Shown here one piece after another: positions 6,259 to 14,058 of a DNA stretch of 35,665 nt (position 1 is the first letter of the stretch; the number at the start of each line of letters is the position of its first letter). Location of the stretch: positions 1 to 35,665 of the forward strand of contig CAMNQN010000002.1 of the NCBI GenBank assembly GCA_946549155.1, read 5' to 3'. The notes below the pieces were generated by a model, which saw nothing but the letters and a program-made list of their open reading frames with translations, did not search any database and had not been told where the DNA came from. A program made the position numbers and the translations under genes. The DNA comes from an uncultured Lachnospiraceae bacterium (GTDB lineage Bacteria; Bacillota; Clostridia; Lachnospirales; Lachnospiraceae).

Positions 6259-7709
6259 CTTTTGTTTCCAAGCGCCAGCATCCCTCTCATCGTTATCACC
6301 GGCCCTCCGGTTTTCTCGATATACTCCCTGGTAATCAATACCTGCCCGATATTGTCATCCTTGGGAATCTCATACATGATATCCAGCATAAATTCCTCGA
6401 TGATGGCACGCAACGCCCTGGCTCCTGTTTTCCGCTCCATGGCTCTCTCCGCGATGGCCTCCAGCGCTCCCTCCTCAAAGTCCAGTTTTACCTCATCCAG
6501 CTCCAACAGCTTCTGGTACTGTTTTAAAATCGCGTTCTTCGGCTCTTTTAAAATTTTTACCAGCATCTCCCTGCTGAGACTCTGAAGAGCAAACACCACC
6601 GGAAGCCGCCCGATAAACTCCGGGATCATCCCGAAATTCCGAAGGTCCTCCAGCGTCACCTGGGTAAGCAGATCCGGATCCTTATCATATTTATCCTTCA
6701 GATCCGACTGAAAACCGATGGCTGCCTGCTTGTTCAGGCGCTCCTTGATGATATCCTCCAGTCCCGGAAATGCGCCTCCGCATATAAATAGGATATTTTT
6801 TGTATTAACAGTGGTCATAGGTACCATGGCATTTTTGCTGGTAGCGCCCACCGGAACTTCCACATCACTGCCCTCCAGAAGCTTTAGCATGCCCTGCTGC
6901 ACGGATTCCCCGCTGACATCCCTCTGGTTGGCATTTCTTTTCTTTGCTATTTTGTCTATCTCGTCAATAAAGACGATTCCCTGCTGGGCCCGCTCTACAT
7001 CATTATCTGCCGCAGCCAGCAGCTTGGAAATCACGCTCTCAATATCATCGCCGATGTATCCGGCCTCCGTCAGGGAGGTGGCGTCGGCGATGGCCAGCGG
7101 CACATCCAAAAGCCGGGCCAGCGTTTTCACCAGATAGGTCTTTCCGCAGCCGGTGGGTCCGATCATCAGCATATTGGACTTCTCAATCTCGATCTCATCC
7201 ATGGTATTGGTAAACACCCGCTTATAATGGTTATAGACTGCCACAGAAATCACCTTTTTGGCGTGCTCCTGTCCCACCACGTAATCGTCCAGCTTCGCCT
7301 TGATCCTGTGAGGCGCGGGAATCGAATGAATATCAAATGCCGCCTGGGGCTTTTCCTCTTTCTTTTTTTTCTTCACCTGCTGAGGCCTGGGAATGCTGTT
7401 TTGCAGATCTCCCAGGTTAATAAAGCTTACATTGGGAATCCTGGAAAGGTCCATATTCTGCAGATTGGAAAGATTCTGCATATTCTGCAAATTGGACAAA
7501 TCACTGCTGTTCATGATATCGAAAGCCTTCTGCATACAGTCCGGGCAGATGGAAATATTGCCCGGCAGGTCAATCATTTTTCCCGTCTTGCTCTCCGGCC
7601 TGTGACACATAAAGCAAACCTTTTCATATTCCTGTTCCTTCTCCTCCGTACCGGAGGAAGCAATCGTTTCGTTTTTCTCTGTATTTGTGATATCCAGATT
7701 ATCTGACAT
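6255..7709 (-). CDS. clpX: ClpX-type AAA+ unfoldase with enlarged linker
   Basis: An ATP-driven protein unfoldase that feeds substrates to the ClpP peptidase. The 484-residue protein has the N-terminal zinc-binding domain (Cys32, Cys35, Cys55, Cys58), Walker A GPTGCGKT (184-191), the pore loop GYIG (217-220), Walker B IVFIDEID (245-252), the ClpP-docking IGF loop (331-333) and the sensor-2 motif GARALR. The start is supported by AAGGAG five bases before ATG. Typical ClpX is about 410-430 residues; the excess lies at the N-terminus and in a linker at about 60-125 containing LSNLQNM repeats and a KKKKK run. Pore residues differ slightly from the usual GYVG. It is not next to clpP or tig, so it may be a second, specialised ClpX. 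The IGF loop argues that it still docks on ClpP. Confidence 0.92.
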   Translation of the reverse strand: MSDNLDITNTEKNETIASSGTEEKEQEYEKVCFMCHRPESKTGKMIDLPGNISICPDCMQKAFDIMNSSDLSNLQNMQNLSNLQNMDLSRIPNVSFINLGDLQNSIPRPQQVKKKKKEEKPQAAFDIHSIPAPHRIKAKLDDYVVGQEHAKKVISVAVYNHYKRVFTNTMDEIEIEKSNMLMIGPTGCGKTYLVKTLARLLDVPLAIADATSLTEAGYIGDDIESVISKLLAAADNDVERAQQGIVFIDEIDKIAKKRNANQRDVSGESVQQGMLKLLEGSDVEVPVGATSKNAMVPMTTVNTKNILFICGGAFPGLEDIIKERLNKQAAIGFQSDLKDKYDKDPDLLTQVTLEDLRNFGMIPEFIGRLPVVFALQSLSREMLVKILKEPKNAILKQYQKLLELDEVKLDFEEGALEAIAERAMERKTGARALRAIIEEFMLDIMYEIPKDDNIGQVLITREYIEKTGGPVITMRGMLALGNKS

Positions 7710-7760
7710 ATATTCTCCTTCTGTCTAAACCATTCCGCCGCTTTCTTATTTACAAAATAC

Positions 7761-7780
7761 CCGGCAGCCAATCCTGCCGG
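7761..7780 (-). terminator. hairpin between htrA and clpX
   Basis: Perfect stem CCGGCAG / CTGCCGG with a 6-base loop, 44 bases after the htrA stop. On the minus strand it is followed by GTATTTTGT, a weak T-run, so termination may be partial with some read-through into clpX. Confidence 0.55.
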
Positions 7781-7823
7781 CCAGTGATCTGCCCTCTGGG
7801 GAAACGCTTTCATCAGCGTTTTC

Positions 7824-9179
7824 CTAGAAGCCCCACCAGCTGTCAAACCAGGAATCTCCCCCATATCCAAAGGGATCAAATGGCTGGATCTGATATCCGG
7901 TTTCCGGCCGGGCCTCCGTCTTCTCCCCCAGGGTGACTCTGGCAGTCTTTTCCTGATAAGCGCCGCCTGCCGCTGTTTCGTACCTCACGGTCACCGTCTC
8001 GCCTGCTTTGTAGTAATTCAGCAGCCGCTCCAGCTCCTCGGCGCTGCCAATCCGGTTTTCATCAAACGCTGTAATGATATCTCCCTGAACCAGTCCCGCA
8101 TCTCCCAGGGCGGACTCTGAGGATAATTCATACACAAAAGCACCGGCTGAAATACCGTAAAGCTGCTGCGCCTCCTCCGATACGTTGCGAAGCTGAGCGC
8201 CCAGATCCCCGGCCTCCCCCTCATCCACCTTGTCCCTGGTGACACGGTTCATCAGGTTCTCCAGAATGGGCTTCGCATCATTGATGGGAATCGCGTATCC
8301 CATGCGCTCCACGCCGTCAGCCGCCGCCTTGGCGGAATTGATGCCGATCACCTGCCCCTGGGTATTTAACAGGGCGCCGCCGCTGTTTCCGAAATTAATG
8401 GCCGCATCTGTCTGAATAAACTTCTGGGGCATCTGGTCAACGGTCAGCTCCCGGTCCAGGGCGCTGATAATCCCCTGGGTCACAGACTGGCCGTACCCCA
8501 GCGCATTTCCGATGGCAACTGCCCGCTCCCCCACTTTCAGGGAGTCGGAATCACCCAGAAGCGCAACCCTGATGGCCGCCTCAATCTGATCCGTAATCTC
8601 CGCCTTATTCACAGCCACCACAGCCAGATCCCTGGCGGAATCCGTCCCCTTCACTCTGGCCTCCGCCATGGCATTTTCCTTTTCCATGGCGTCCTCCAGG
8701 CTGAAGCACACGGTAATATTGTCCGCGTCCTCCACCACATGATAGTTGGTAGCGATCAAAAGCTCCTCATCATTCTCTCCTATAATAATACCGGAGCCCG
8801 CATTCTCGCTTGGTATCTGATAGGTTCCATAAAAATAGGACTCCACCACCTGGACCGACTCGCTGGTGATCGCTACAATGCTGGGGGACGCGGCCTCCAC
8901 CACATCTGACACATCCAGCGGACCCTTGACTCTGCCCGCAGCCGGACCGGAGTCCTTCTCCGATTCGCCTGCACCGATGGATCCCTTCTCTTCCCCGCTC
9001 ACCGGCAAATCGCTTCCGTTTTCTCCCGCCTCCAGCAGCTGACTGACGGTGGGAATTTCCACGCGCTCCTTCTCGCCAAAGGAAAAGAGTACGCTGCCCA
9101 GCACCGCCGCCGTCACAACGCCTAAAAGAATCACCCCGTGATTCCATTTATGATTCTCCTTTTCCCATCTGTCATCCAT
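7824..9179 (-). CDS. htrA: membrane-anchored HtrA/DegP-type serine protease with PDZ domain
   Basis: A surface quality-control protease that degrades misfolded exported proteins. The start ATG at 9179 has AAGGAG seven bases upstream, giving 451 residues; an upstream in-frame codon at 9206 lacks this. It has a short cytoplasmic N-terminus, one membrane helix at about 15-34, a low-complexity acidic/Gly/Ser linker to about 85, and a trypsin-like domain with the catalytic triad His147 (TNYHVVED), Asp184 (ARDLAVV) and Ser266 (GNSGGAL). A single PDZ domain (GDIITAFDENRIGS region) follows. The C-terminus ends in an aromatic Gly/Trp/Phe-rich tail. Gene order is glycan locus, htrA, clpX, rpoD, so this marks the border between wall and proteostasis genes. 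The family is certain; the substrates are unknown. Confidence 0.95.
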   Translation of the reverse strand: MDDRWEKENHKWNHGVILLGVVTAAVLGSVLFSFGEKERVEIPTVSQLLEAGENGSDLPVSGEEKGSIGAGESEKDSGPAAGRVKGPLDVSDVVEAASPSIVAITSESVQVVESYFYGTYQIPSENAGSGIIIGENDEELLIATNYHVVEDADNITVCFSLEDAMEKENAMAEARVKGTDSARDLAVVAVNKAEITDQIEAAIRVALLGDSDSLKVGERAVAIGNALGYGQSVTQGIISALDRELTVDQMPQKFIQTDAAINFGNSGGALLNTQGQVIGINSAKAAADGVERMGYAIPINDAKPILENLMNRVTRDKVDEGEAGDLGAQLRNVSEEAQQLYGISAGAFVYELSSESALGDAGLVQGDIITAFDENRIGSAEELERLLNYYKAGETVTVRYETAAGGAYQEKTARVTLGEKTEARPETGYQIQPFDPFGYGGDSWFDSWWGF

Positions 9180-9246
9180 ATCATCACTCCTTACACTTGC
9201 CTGCACCCTGTATTTCCGGAAAAACGCTGCAATTTCAGTTTAAAAT

Positions 9247-9268
9247 CACAGTGTAGCAGGGAACTGTG
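9247..9268 (-). terminator. possible weak terminator after the last glycan gene
   Basis: Stem CACAGT / ACTGTG with a 10-base loop, followed on the minus strand by ATTTT, 25 bases after the stop of the GT2 gene. It is short and has a poor T-run; it is listed because the glycan block must end near here. Confidence 0.3.
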
Positions 9269-9292
9269 TTTTATTTGTGACTTTTTCCTTCC

Positions 9293-10225
9293 TCAATCCG
9301 GCAATTTTTCCCAATAAGCGGGATTCATGGTGCAGCAGCGAATCATCCATCCGGGCAGCCTCCGATACCCCTTACCCAGGCGGTAGCCCAGAAATTTGCA
9401 GCCGCTCTGCCAGACCAGCTTCGGCAATAACCAGGGCCTTCCGGTCCTTACCAGCCAGCATGCCGTACTCTTCACCATCCGGATTCCCTCGCTCTCCGAT
9501 TTTACCATCTGAAAAATCTCCGGATGATCCGCCTGGGATACGCCCAGGTCAAAATTTCGCCGAAGCTGCTGTATTCCACTGTAGTTATGGGAGTGGAATA
9601 CCTTCGCGTCAGCACGGTAGGCGATGGCAAGCCCCGCCTGCACCAGTCTTCCTGCAAAAATCATATCTTCATTAAATATGGTGCGCTTCTCGAACCCTCC
9701 CAATCTCACATAGTCACTGCGGCGGTAAATGGCGCAGACATTGGAACAGAAAAAGGTTTTGACGCCGAAACGTTCCAGATCCGCCAGGGTCTTGACACAG
9801 CTCTCCTCCCCATAATTAAAGCTTCTGGTGCAGCGTTCCAGCACGCCGCAATCCGGGTTCGGAAGCTGGCAGGCATAGGCTGCCGCCACCCTGGGATTTC
9901 GAAAAGCGTCTTTTAAATTCTCCAGGAGATGTTCATCGGCAGGTACCGCATCCATGGTCATAAACCAGATCAGATCCGTATCCGCCATCCTGGCTCCCTT
10001 ATCCCTGGTGCCGCCATGGTCAAACTCTGCCTTGGCCAGATGAATCACCTCTCCATGAGGCCAGTCCTTTAAATCCTCCGGATGAAAATATTTTTCCTCC
10101 GTATTCAGGATCAACAGCTTCTCCGGCAAAACCGTCTGCCTTCCAAGAGCCTCCAGCAGCTTCCGGAACTTCTCTCCCGGCCGATAGGTGGGAATAATCA
10201 GGGTAACCGTAAGTTCTCTCATCAT
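9293..10225 (-). CDS. GT2 glycosyltransferase, rhamnosyltransferase-like
   Basis: A GT-A fold family 2 enzyme of 310 residues that probably transfers a deoxysugar such as rhamnose from a dTDP donor to a growing glycan on the cytoplasmic face. The N-terminus TLIIPTYRPGE starts the Rossmann-like fold. The motif FDHGGTR at 68-74 is typical of bacterial rhamnosyltransferases; a donor/metal site lies around TMDA (89-92) and a likely catalytic acid in the NED motif (near 190). The C-terminal part is basic and aromatic, as in membrane-associated GT2 enzymes. Its ATG overlaps the stop of the LCP gene by one base (TGATG), so translation is coupled to the ligase. It is the last gene of the downstream glycan block. 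The donor sugar is inferred from family motifs only. Confidence 0.88.
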   Translation of the reverse strand: MMRELTVTLIIPTYRPGEKFRKLLEALGRQTVLPEKLLILNTEEKYFHPEDLKDWPHGEVIHLAKAEFDHGGTRDKGARMADTDLIWFMTMDAVPADEHLLENLKDAFRNPRVAAAYACQLPNPDCGVLERCTRSFNYGEESCVKTLADLERFGVKTFFCSNVCAIYRRSDYVRLGGFEKRTIFNEDMIFAGRLVQAGLAIAYRADAKVFHSHNYSGIQQLRRNFDLGVSQADHPEIFQMVKSESEGIRMVKSTACWLVRTGRPWLLPKLVWQSGCKFLGYRLGKGYRRLPGWMIRCCTMNPAYWEKLPD

Positions 10226-11637
10226 CAGTAGGCCCCGGTCTGATATTGAATCTCGCTGTCTATGCTCTGTACTGTCCCGGAGGGCACATAGCCGGTGGTC
10301 CCGAACAGGAAATCATGAAGCCGGGATACGTTGTCCGCCAGCCCTACCGCAATCACGCAGTCATTGTTGATGGATGCGGTGGTCTTCTCAAAGGGGAAGC
10401 CTGCGTTCTCCCCCAGCTTATAGCCGGTGATTCCCGTTGCCAGGCTAATCAGCTCCGCATTGCTGAAGCTGGTGGAAATGCTGGGAAGCATGGTATCCAC
10501 CAGGGAAAGCAGGGTGGGAAGGCCCATACTCTTCGCCTTCTCAAAAATCTTCTCCAGAACCAGACGCTGACGCTCCGTCCGCTTGTAATCATATCCGTCC
10601 GTATAACGAATCCGGCAGTAGGCCAGCGTCTGCGTTCCATTCAGCGTCTGATAGCCCGCGGAAATCGGTTCCATGGCCGCTCCGGTCACCTGCTCATTTT
10701 CTACCTGATAACCGTTTACCCACTGCACCTCCTCTTCCGTGACATCAATGTCAATGCCGCCCAGCAGATCCACCAGTTCCACCACTGCATTGAAGTTTAC
10801 CGTCACATAGTCTGTGATATCCAGATCCAGGTTTTTGTTCAGCATGTTGATGGAGCGCTCCGGCCCTCCGAAATAATAACACTCCGTGGCCTTCCGGTAC
10901 TCTCCGTTGGTATTATCCAGATAGGTATCCCGGTATACGGAAACCATCTTAATCTCCTTTGTCTTTTTATTCAGGCTGCAGATCACAATGGTATCGCTGT
11001 GGCTGTCTTTGGTCAGGTCACCCTCCCGGGAATCCACGCCGTAAATCACAAAATTCTGATAGCCTGTCTGAGCAGCCGTCCCCTCGTTGGTCAGAATGTT
11101 CTTCAGGCTCATACGGTCCATTCTCCCCAGCCGCACAAAGAGGAATAACCCCAGCGCCAGAATCAATAAAATAATAATCTCTATAATAAATAACCATTTT
11201 TTTCTTTTTTTCTTTTTCTGTCTTTTCACAGGCCCTCCCGGCTGCTGCCCATAATTTTCCTGATACTGCTGGTTCTGATAACCGCCCTGGGGCCCCCGGT
11301 ACGGACTGTTCCCCTGCCAGTTCTGATATTGGCCATTCTGGTACTGGCCGCCAGCATTGCCCTGCCAGTTCTGATACTGTCCGCCGCCGCTGCCCTGCCA
11401 GTTCTGATACTGTCCGCCGCCGTTGCCCTGCCAGTTCTGGTACTGACCACCGCCATTGCCCTGCCAGTTCTGGTACTTACCCTGACCATTCTGATAGGGC
11501 CCCTGACCGCTCCCCTGCCAGTTCTGGTACTGATCCTGGCCATTCTGATACTGACCGCCGCCGTTGCCCTGCCAGTTCCGGTTTTGACTGCCCTGGCCGT
11601 TCTGATTCCTATTTCCATCTTTCCTGTTGTCCGACAT
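10225..11637 (-). CDS. LytR-CpsA-Psr (LCP) ligase with Gln/Asn-rich cytoplasmic repeat region
   Basis: LCP enzymes move glycopolymers from undecaprenyl carriers to peptidoglycan outside the membrane. The 470-residue protein has a long cytoplasmic N-terminus (about 10-135) of Gln/Asn/Gly/Tyr repeats with an 11-residue unit like QYQNWQGNGGG, then a poly-Lys stop-transfer signal, one membrane helix at about 148-168, and the LCP domain from about 197. Conserved elements are YGVDSREG, SDTI, VYRDTYLD and a C-terminal CRIRYTDGYDYKRTERQ; the Asp/Arg residues bind the pyrophosphate. AAGGAG lies seven bases before ATG. Ordinary LCP proteins have a short cytoplasmic tail, so the Gln/Asn region is unusual. 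Its place between the priming transferase and a GT2 gene suggests that it attaches this locus's product to the wall. Confidence 0.93.
   Translation of the reverse strand: MSDNRKDGNRNQNGQGSQNRNWQGNGGGQYQNGQDQYQNWQGSGQGPYQNGQGKYQNWQGNGGGQYQNWQGNGGGQYQNWQGSGGGQYQNWQGNAGGQYQNGQYQNWQGNSPYRGPQGGYQNQQYQENYGQQPGGPVKRQKKKKRKKWLFIIEIIILLILALGLFLFVRLGRMDRMSLKNILTNEGTAAQTGYQNFVIYGVDSREGDLTKDSHSDTIVICSLNKKTKEIKMVSVYRDTYLDNTNGEYRKATECYYFGGPERSINMLNKNLDLDITDYVTVNFNAVVELVDLLGGIDIDVTEEEVQWVNGYQVENEQVTGAAMEPISAGYQTLNGTQTLAYCRIRYTDGYDYKRTERQRLVLEKIFEKAKSMGLPTLLSLVDTMLPSISTSFSNAELISLATGITGYKLGENAGFPFEKTTASINNDCVIAVGLADNVSRLHDFLFGTTGYVPSGTVQSIDSEIQYQTGAY
11310..11590. repeat. 33-bp in-frame repeats in the LCP gene
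   Basis: A 33-base unit beginning CCTGCCAGTTCTG recurs at 11361, 11394, 11427 and 11460, with less regular copies near 11313, 11513 and 11568. They encode the QYQNWQG-type units of the LCP cytoplasmic N-terminus. Copy number is prone to change by slippage. Confidence 0.85.
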
Positions 11638-11648
11638 CCTATCACTCC

Positions 11649-13049
11649 TTAATACGCATTCTTATTTACAAACCCCTTAAACACTGTCAAAAATAAAATC
11701 TTGACATCCAGGCCCACCGACCAGTTCTCTATATAATATATATCATGTTCGATGCGCTTTCTAATGGAAGTATTTCCCCGGTAGCCGTTTACCTGAGCCC
11801 AGCCCGTCACTCCCGGACGCACCTGGTGCTTTACCATATAACGGGGAATCTCCTCCCGGAACTTTTCCACATACTGCGGCCGCTCCGGCCGGGGCCCCAC
11901 CAGGCTCATATCCCCCTTCAGCACATTGAAGAACTGCGGCATCTCATCGATGCTGGTCCGCCGGATAAACCGCCCGACCTTTGTCACCCGGGGATCGTTT
12001 CTGGTGGTCCACCCTTTCCGCTCCTCGCTGGGGCTCTGCACCTCCATGGACCGGAACTTGTACATCCGGAAGGGCTTATTGTGCAGCCCCACCCGCACCT
12101 GGGTAAAAATCAGCGGTCCCGGGGAGGTGAGCTTGATCAGGACAGCCGTCACCAGCATCACCGGGGAAAAGAGAATGATACAAAAAATGGAACCCACAAT
12201 GTCCATGGCCCTCTTCACCAGCATATTGAAGGTATTGCTTAAGGGCACATGCCGGATATTAATCACCGGCAGCCCCAGCAGATCCTCCGTGTAGGGTCTG
12301 GTGGGGATAATATTCATATAATCGGGAATAAATTTCGTGTGAACGCCGGATTTTTCACAGGACGCCACGATCTGCTGCAGCTTGTAATACTCGTTTAGGC
12401 CCAGGGTGATGGCAATCTCGTCCAGATTATTCCTGCTCAAAATCCGTTCCAGCTCCCGGGTACTGCCCAGCACCTGGACATTCCTGTAAGTGGTTCCCGG
12501 GGCAGTGGAATCATCAAGGATCCCTTTGATATGATAGCCCCACTGGGGATTCTGCGTGATCCGGTCAATATACTCCTCCGCCGCCCGGCTGTAGCCCACC
12601 AGAATAATATGCTTCTGATTCATGCCCCGGCGGCGCATATTCATCAGCACAATGCGAATCAGATTCCGCTCCACCACCGTCAGCACATAGTTGATGCCAA
12701 TAAACATAAAAATCATGGAACGGGAGAAGTTGGGCTCATTGATCAGATACAGCACAAACATAAACACCAGAAGGCCGATCATGTGGGCGCTGAAGATATT
12801 GGCCGCCTCCAGCCGCCGTCCCTGAACCCGCTTGGGCGTGTAGAGATTAAACGCATAGTATAACAGCAAAAATCCCGGTACCAAAAATACCAACGCAAAC
12901 ATATAGGTCTGCATCGGAAGCGTACCGGCGCTGTCCCTCACCAGAATATGAATCTGGATAAACCAGGCAAATATATAAGAAAATGTGATAACCAGCGCGT
13001 CAATAAACACATGCAGCCGGTTAAAGTACTTTTGATTGTCCTTTATCAA
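11649..13049 (-). CDS. polyprenyl-phosphate sugar-1-phosphate transferase (WbaP/WcaJ type), first of two
   Basis: Starts glycan synthesis by moving a sugar-1-phosphate from a nucleotide sugar to undecaprenyl phosphate in the membrane. I chose TTG at 13049 (product start IKDNQKYFNRL, 466 residues) because GAGGTG lies seven bases upstream; a GTG at 13064 has no clear ribosome site. The N-terminal half has about four membrane helices, then a Rossmann-like CoA-binding domain (LVGYSRAAEEYI). The C-terminal catalytic domain begins with the re-entrant helix after KRAMDIVGSIF and holds FRMYKFRSM, the catalytic Asp-Glu in SIDEMPQ, and GDMSLVGPRPERP. The end FKGFVNKNAY is typical of the Firmicutes branch that often uses UDP-glucose. 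It is co-transcribed with the LCP gene 11 bases on. A second enzyme of this type lies at 30619-32022. Confidence 0.93.
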   Translation of the reverse strand: MIKDNQKYFNRLHVFIDALVITFSYIFAWFIQIHILVRDSAGTLPMQTYMFALVFLVPGFLLLYYAFNLYTPKRVQGRRLEAANIFSAHMIGLLVFMFVLYLINEPNFSRSMIFMFIGINYVLTVVERNLIRIVLMNMRRRGMNQKHIILVGYSRAAEEYIDRITQNPQWGYHIKGILDDSTAPGTTYRNVQVLGSTRELERILSRNNLDEIAITLGLNEYYKLQQIVASCEKSGVHTKFIPDYMNIIPTRPYTEDLLGLPVINIRHVPLSNTFNMLVKRAMDIVGSIFCIILFSPVMLVTAVLIKLTSPGPLIFTQVRVGLHNKPFRMYKFRSMEVQSPSEERKGWTTRNDPRVTKVGRFIRRTSIDEMPQFFNVLKGDMSLVGPRPERPQYVEKFREEIPRYMVKHQVRPGVTGWAQVNGYRGNTSIRKRIEHDIYYIENWSVGLDVKILFLTVFKGFVNKNAY

Positions 13050-13086
13050 TTTGTGCCACCTCACGGATTGCCACAGGCAAATCGGA

Positions 13087-14046
13087 TCAGATCGAACGGA
13101 TCCTGCGAATCATATTGTACCAGAGCTCCAGTTGTATCTTCACGTAGTTCTTCCAGTTGCACTTCTGAAAAACCACCTTATTCTCTCTCTGTGACATTCT
13201 AATCCCCTTGACCAGTCCTGTCAAATATTCCTTTCCAAATCCCTTTTTCCAGAAAAACAGGGCCTTGATGAAAAAGCCCCAGGCCAGAAAGAAGCTGTTT
13301 AAGATAATCTGGGGCACCGGCATATTTTTGTAAATCAGGTAAACACTGTTTCTGGAAGTATGTCGGATCTTAAATTCGTTGTAAACGGAGCCGCTGGTGC
13401 CGCTGCCCGCGTGGTATACCATGGCGGAGGGAACCAGCCAATTTTCATATCCGGCGATTCTGGCCCGGTAACCGATGTCGATATCCTCCAGATAGGCAAA
13501 ATGTTTTTCATCGAAGTAGCCCACCTTCTCGATGATACGCCGGTTGTAGATGGCCGCTCCGCCGCAGGCGGCAAAGATTTTTTTCTCCCTGGTGCAGCGG
13601 GACGCCAGGGCGCCTCTCCCCTCGGCGAAGGCCCAGCCCAGCGCGCAGTAATAATCCCCCGCGTCGTCGATCCGCTCCGGCTCCTGCATCCGCCGCAGCA
13701 GCGCCTGGCAGGAAAAGCTCCGGGGCCGCCGCTTAATCCCCTGCAGCAGCTCCTCCACAAAACGCTCGTCGCAGACCGTATCATTGTTCAGTAAAATCAC
13801 ATAAGGGGAATCCGACATGCGAATCCCCGCGTTTACCGCGTGACAAAATCCGGTATTCACCGTAAAGCAGTGGAGCCTCACCTCCGGAAACCGCTCCTTC
13901 ACAATCTTCACGCTGTTGTCAGAAGAACCGTTGTCCACCAGAATCACTTCAAACTCCCGGCAGGTCTGCCTTCGCAGGGAAGACAGGCATTCCTCCAAAA
14001 AAGCCTCTCCATTCAAATTCGGTATAATTACGGTCACTTGCTGCAT
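13087..14046 (-). CDS. GT2 glycosyltransferase, WbbL/rhamnosyltransferase-like
   Basis: A 319-residue GT-A family 2 enzyme. It starts VTVIIPNLNGE, has the nucleotide-binding VDNGSSDNS, the LLNNDT metal/donor site, CGGAAIYNRR, and a YLEDIDIGYRARIAGY block that matches the WbbL-type rhamnosyltransferases using dTDP-rhamnose. The C-terminal part (about 230-319) is hydrophobic then basic, fitting membrane attachment (FFLAWGFFIKALFFW). The gene starts 12 bases after the stop of the double GT2 gene, with GAGGAA upstream. It probably adds one residue of the repeat unit or the adaptor between primer sugar and chain. The sugar is a family-based inference. Confidence 0.88.
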   Translation of the reverse strand: MQQVTVIIPNLNGEAFLEECLSSLRRQTCREFEVILVDNGSSDNSVKIVKERFPEVRLHCFTVNTGFCHAVNAGIRMSDSPYVILLNNDTVCDERFVEELLQGIKRRPRSFSCQALLRRMQEPERIDDAGDYYCALGWAFAEGRGALASRCTREKKIFAACGGAAIYNRRIIEKVGYFDEKHFAYLEDIDIGYRARIAGYENWLVPSAMVYHAGSGTSGSVYNEFKIRHTSRNSVYLIYKNMPVPQIILNSFFLAWGFFIKALFFWKKGFGKEYLTGLVKGIRMSQRENKVVFQKCNWKNYVKIQLELWYNMIRRIRSI

Positions 14047-14058
14047 CTCATCTGTTCC

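Noticed and set aside
11310..11590. 33-bp repeats as a possible CRISPR array
   Set aside because: They are coding repeats of the LCP N-terminus without spacer sequences.
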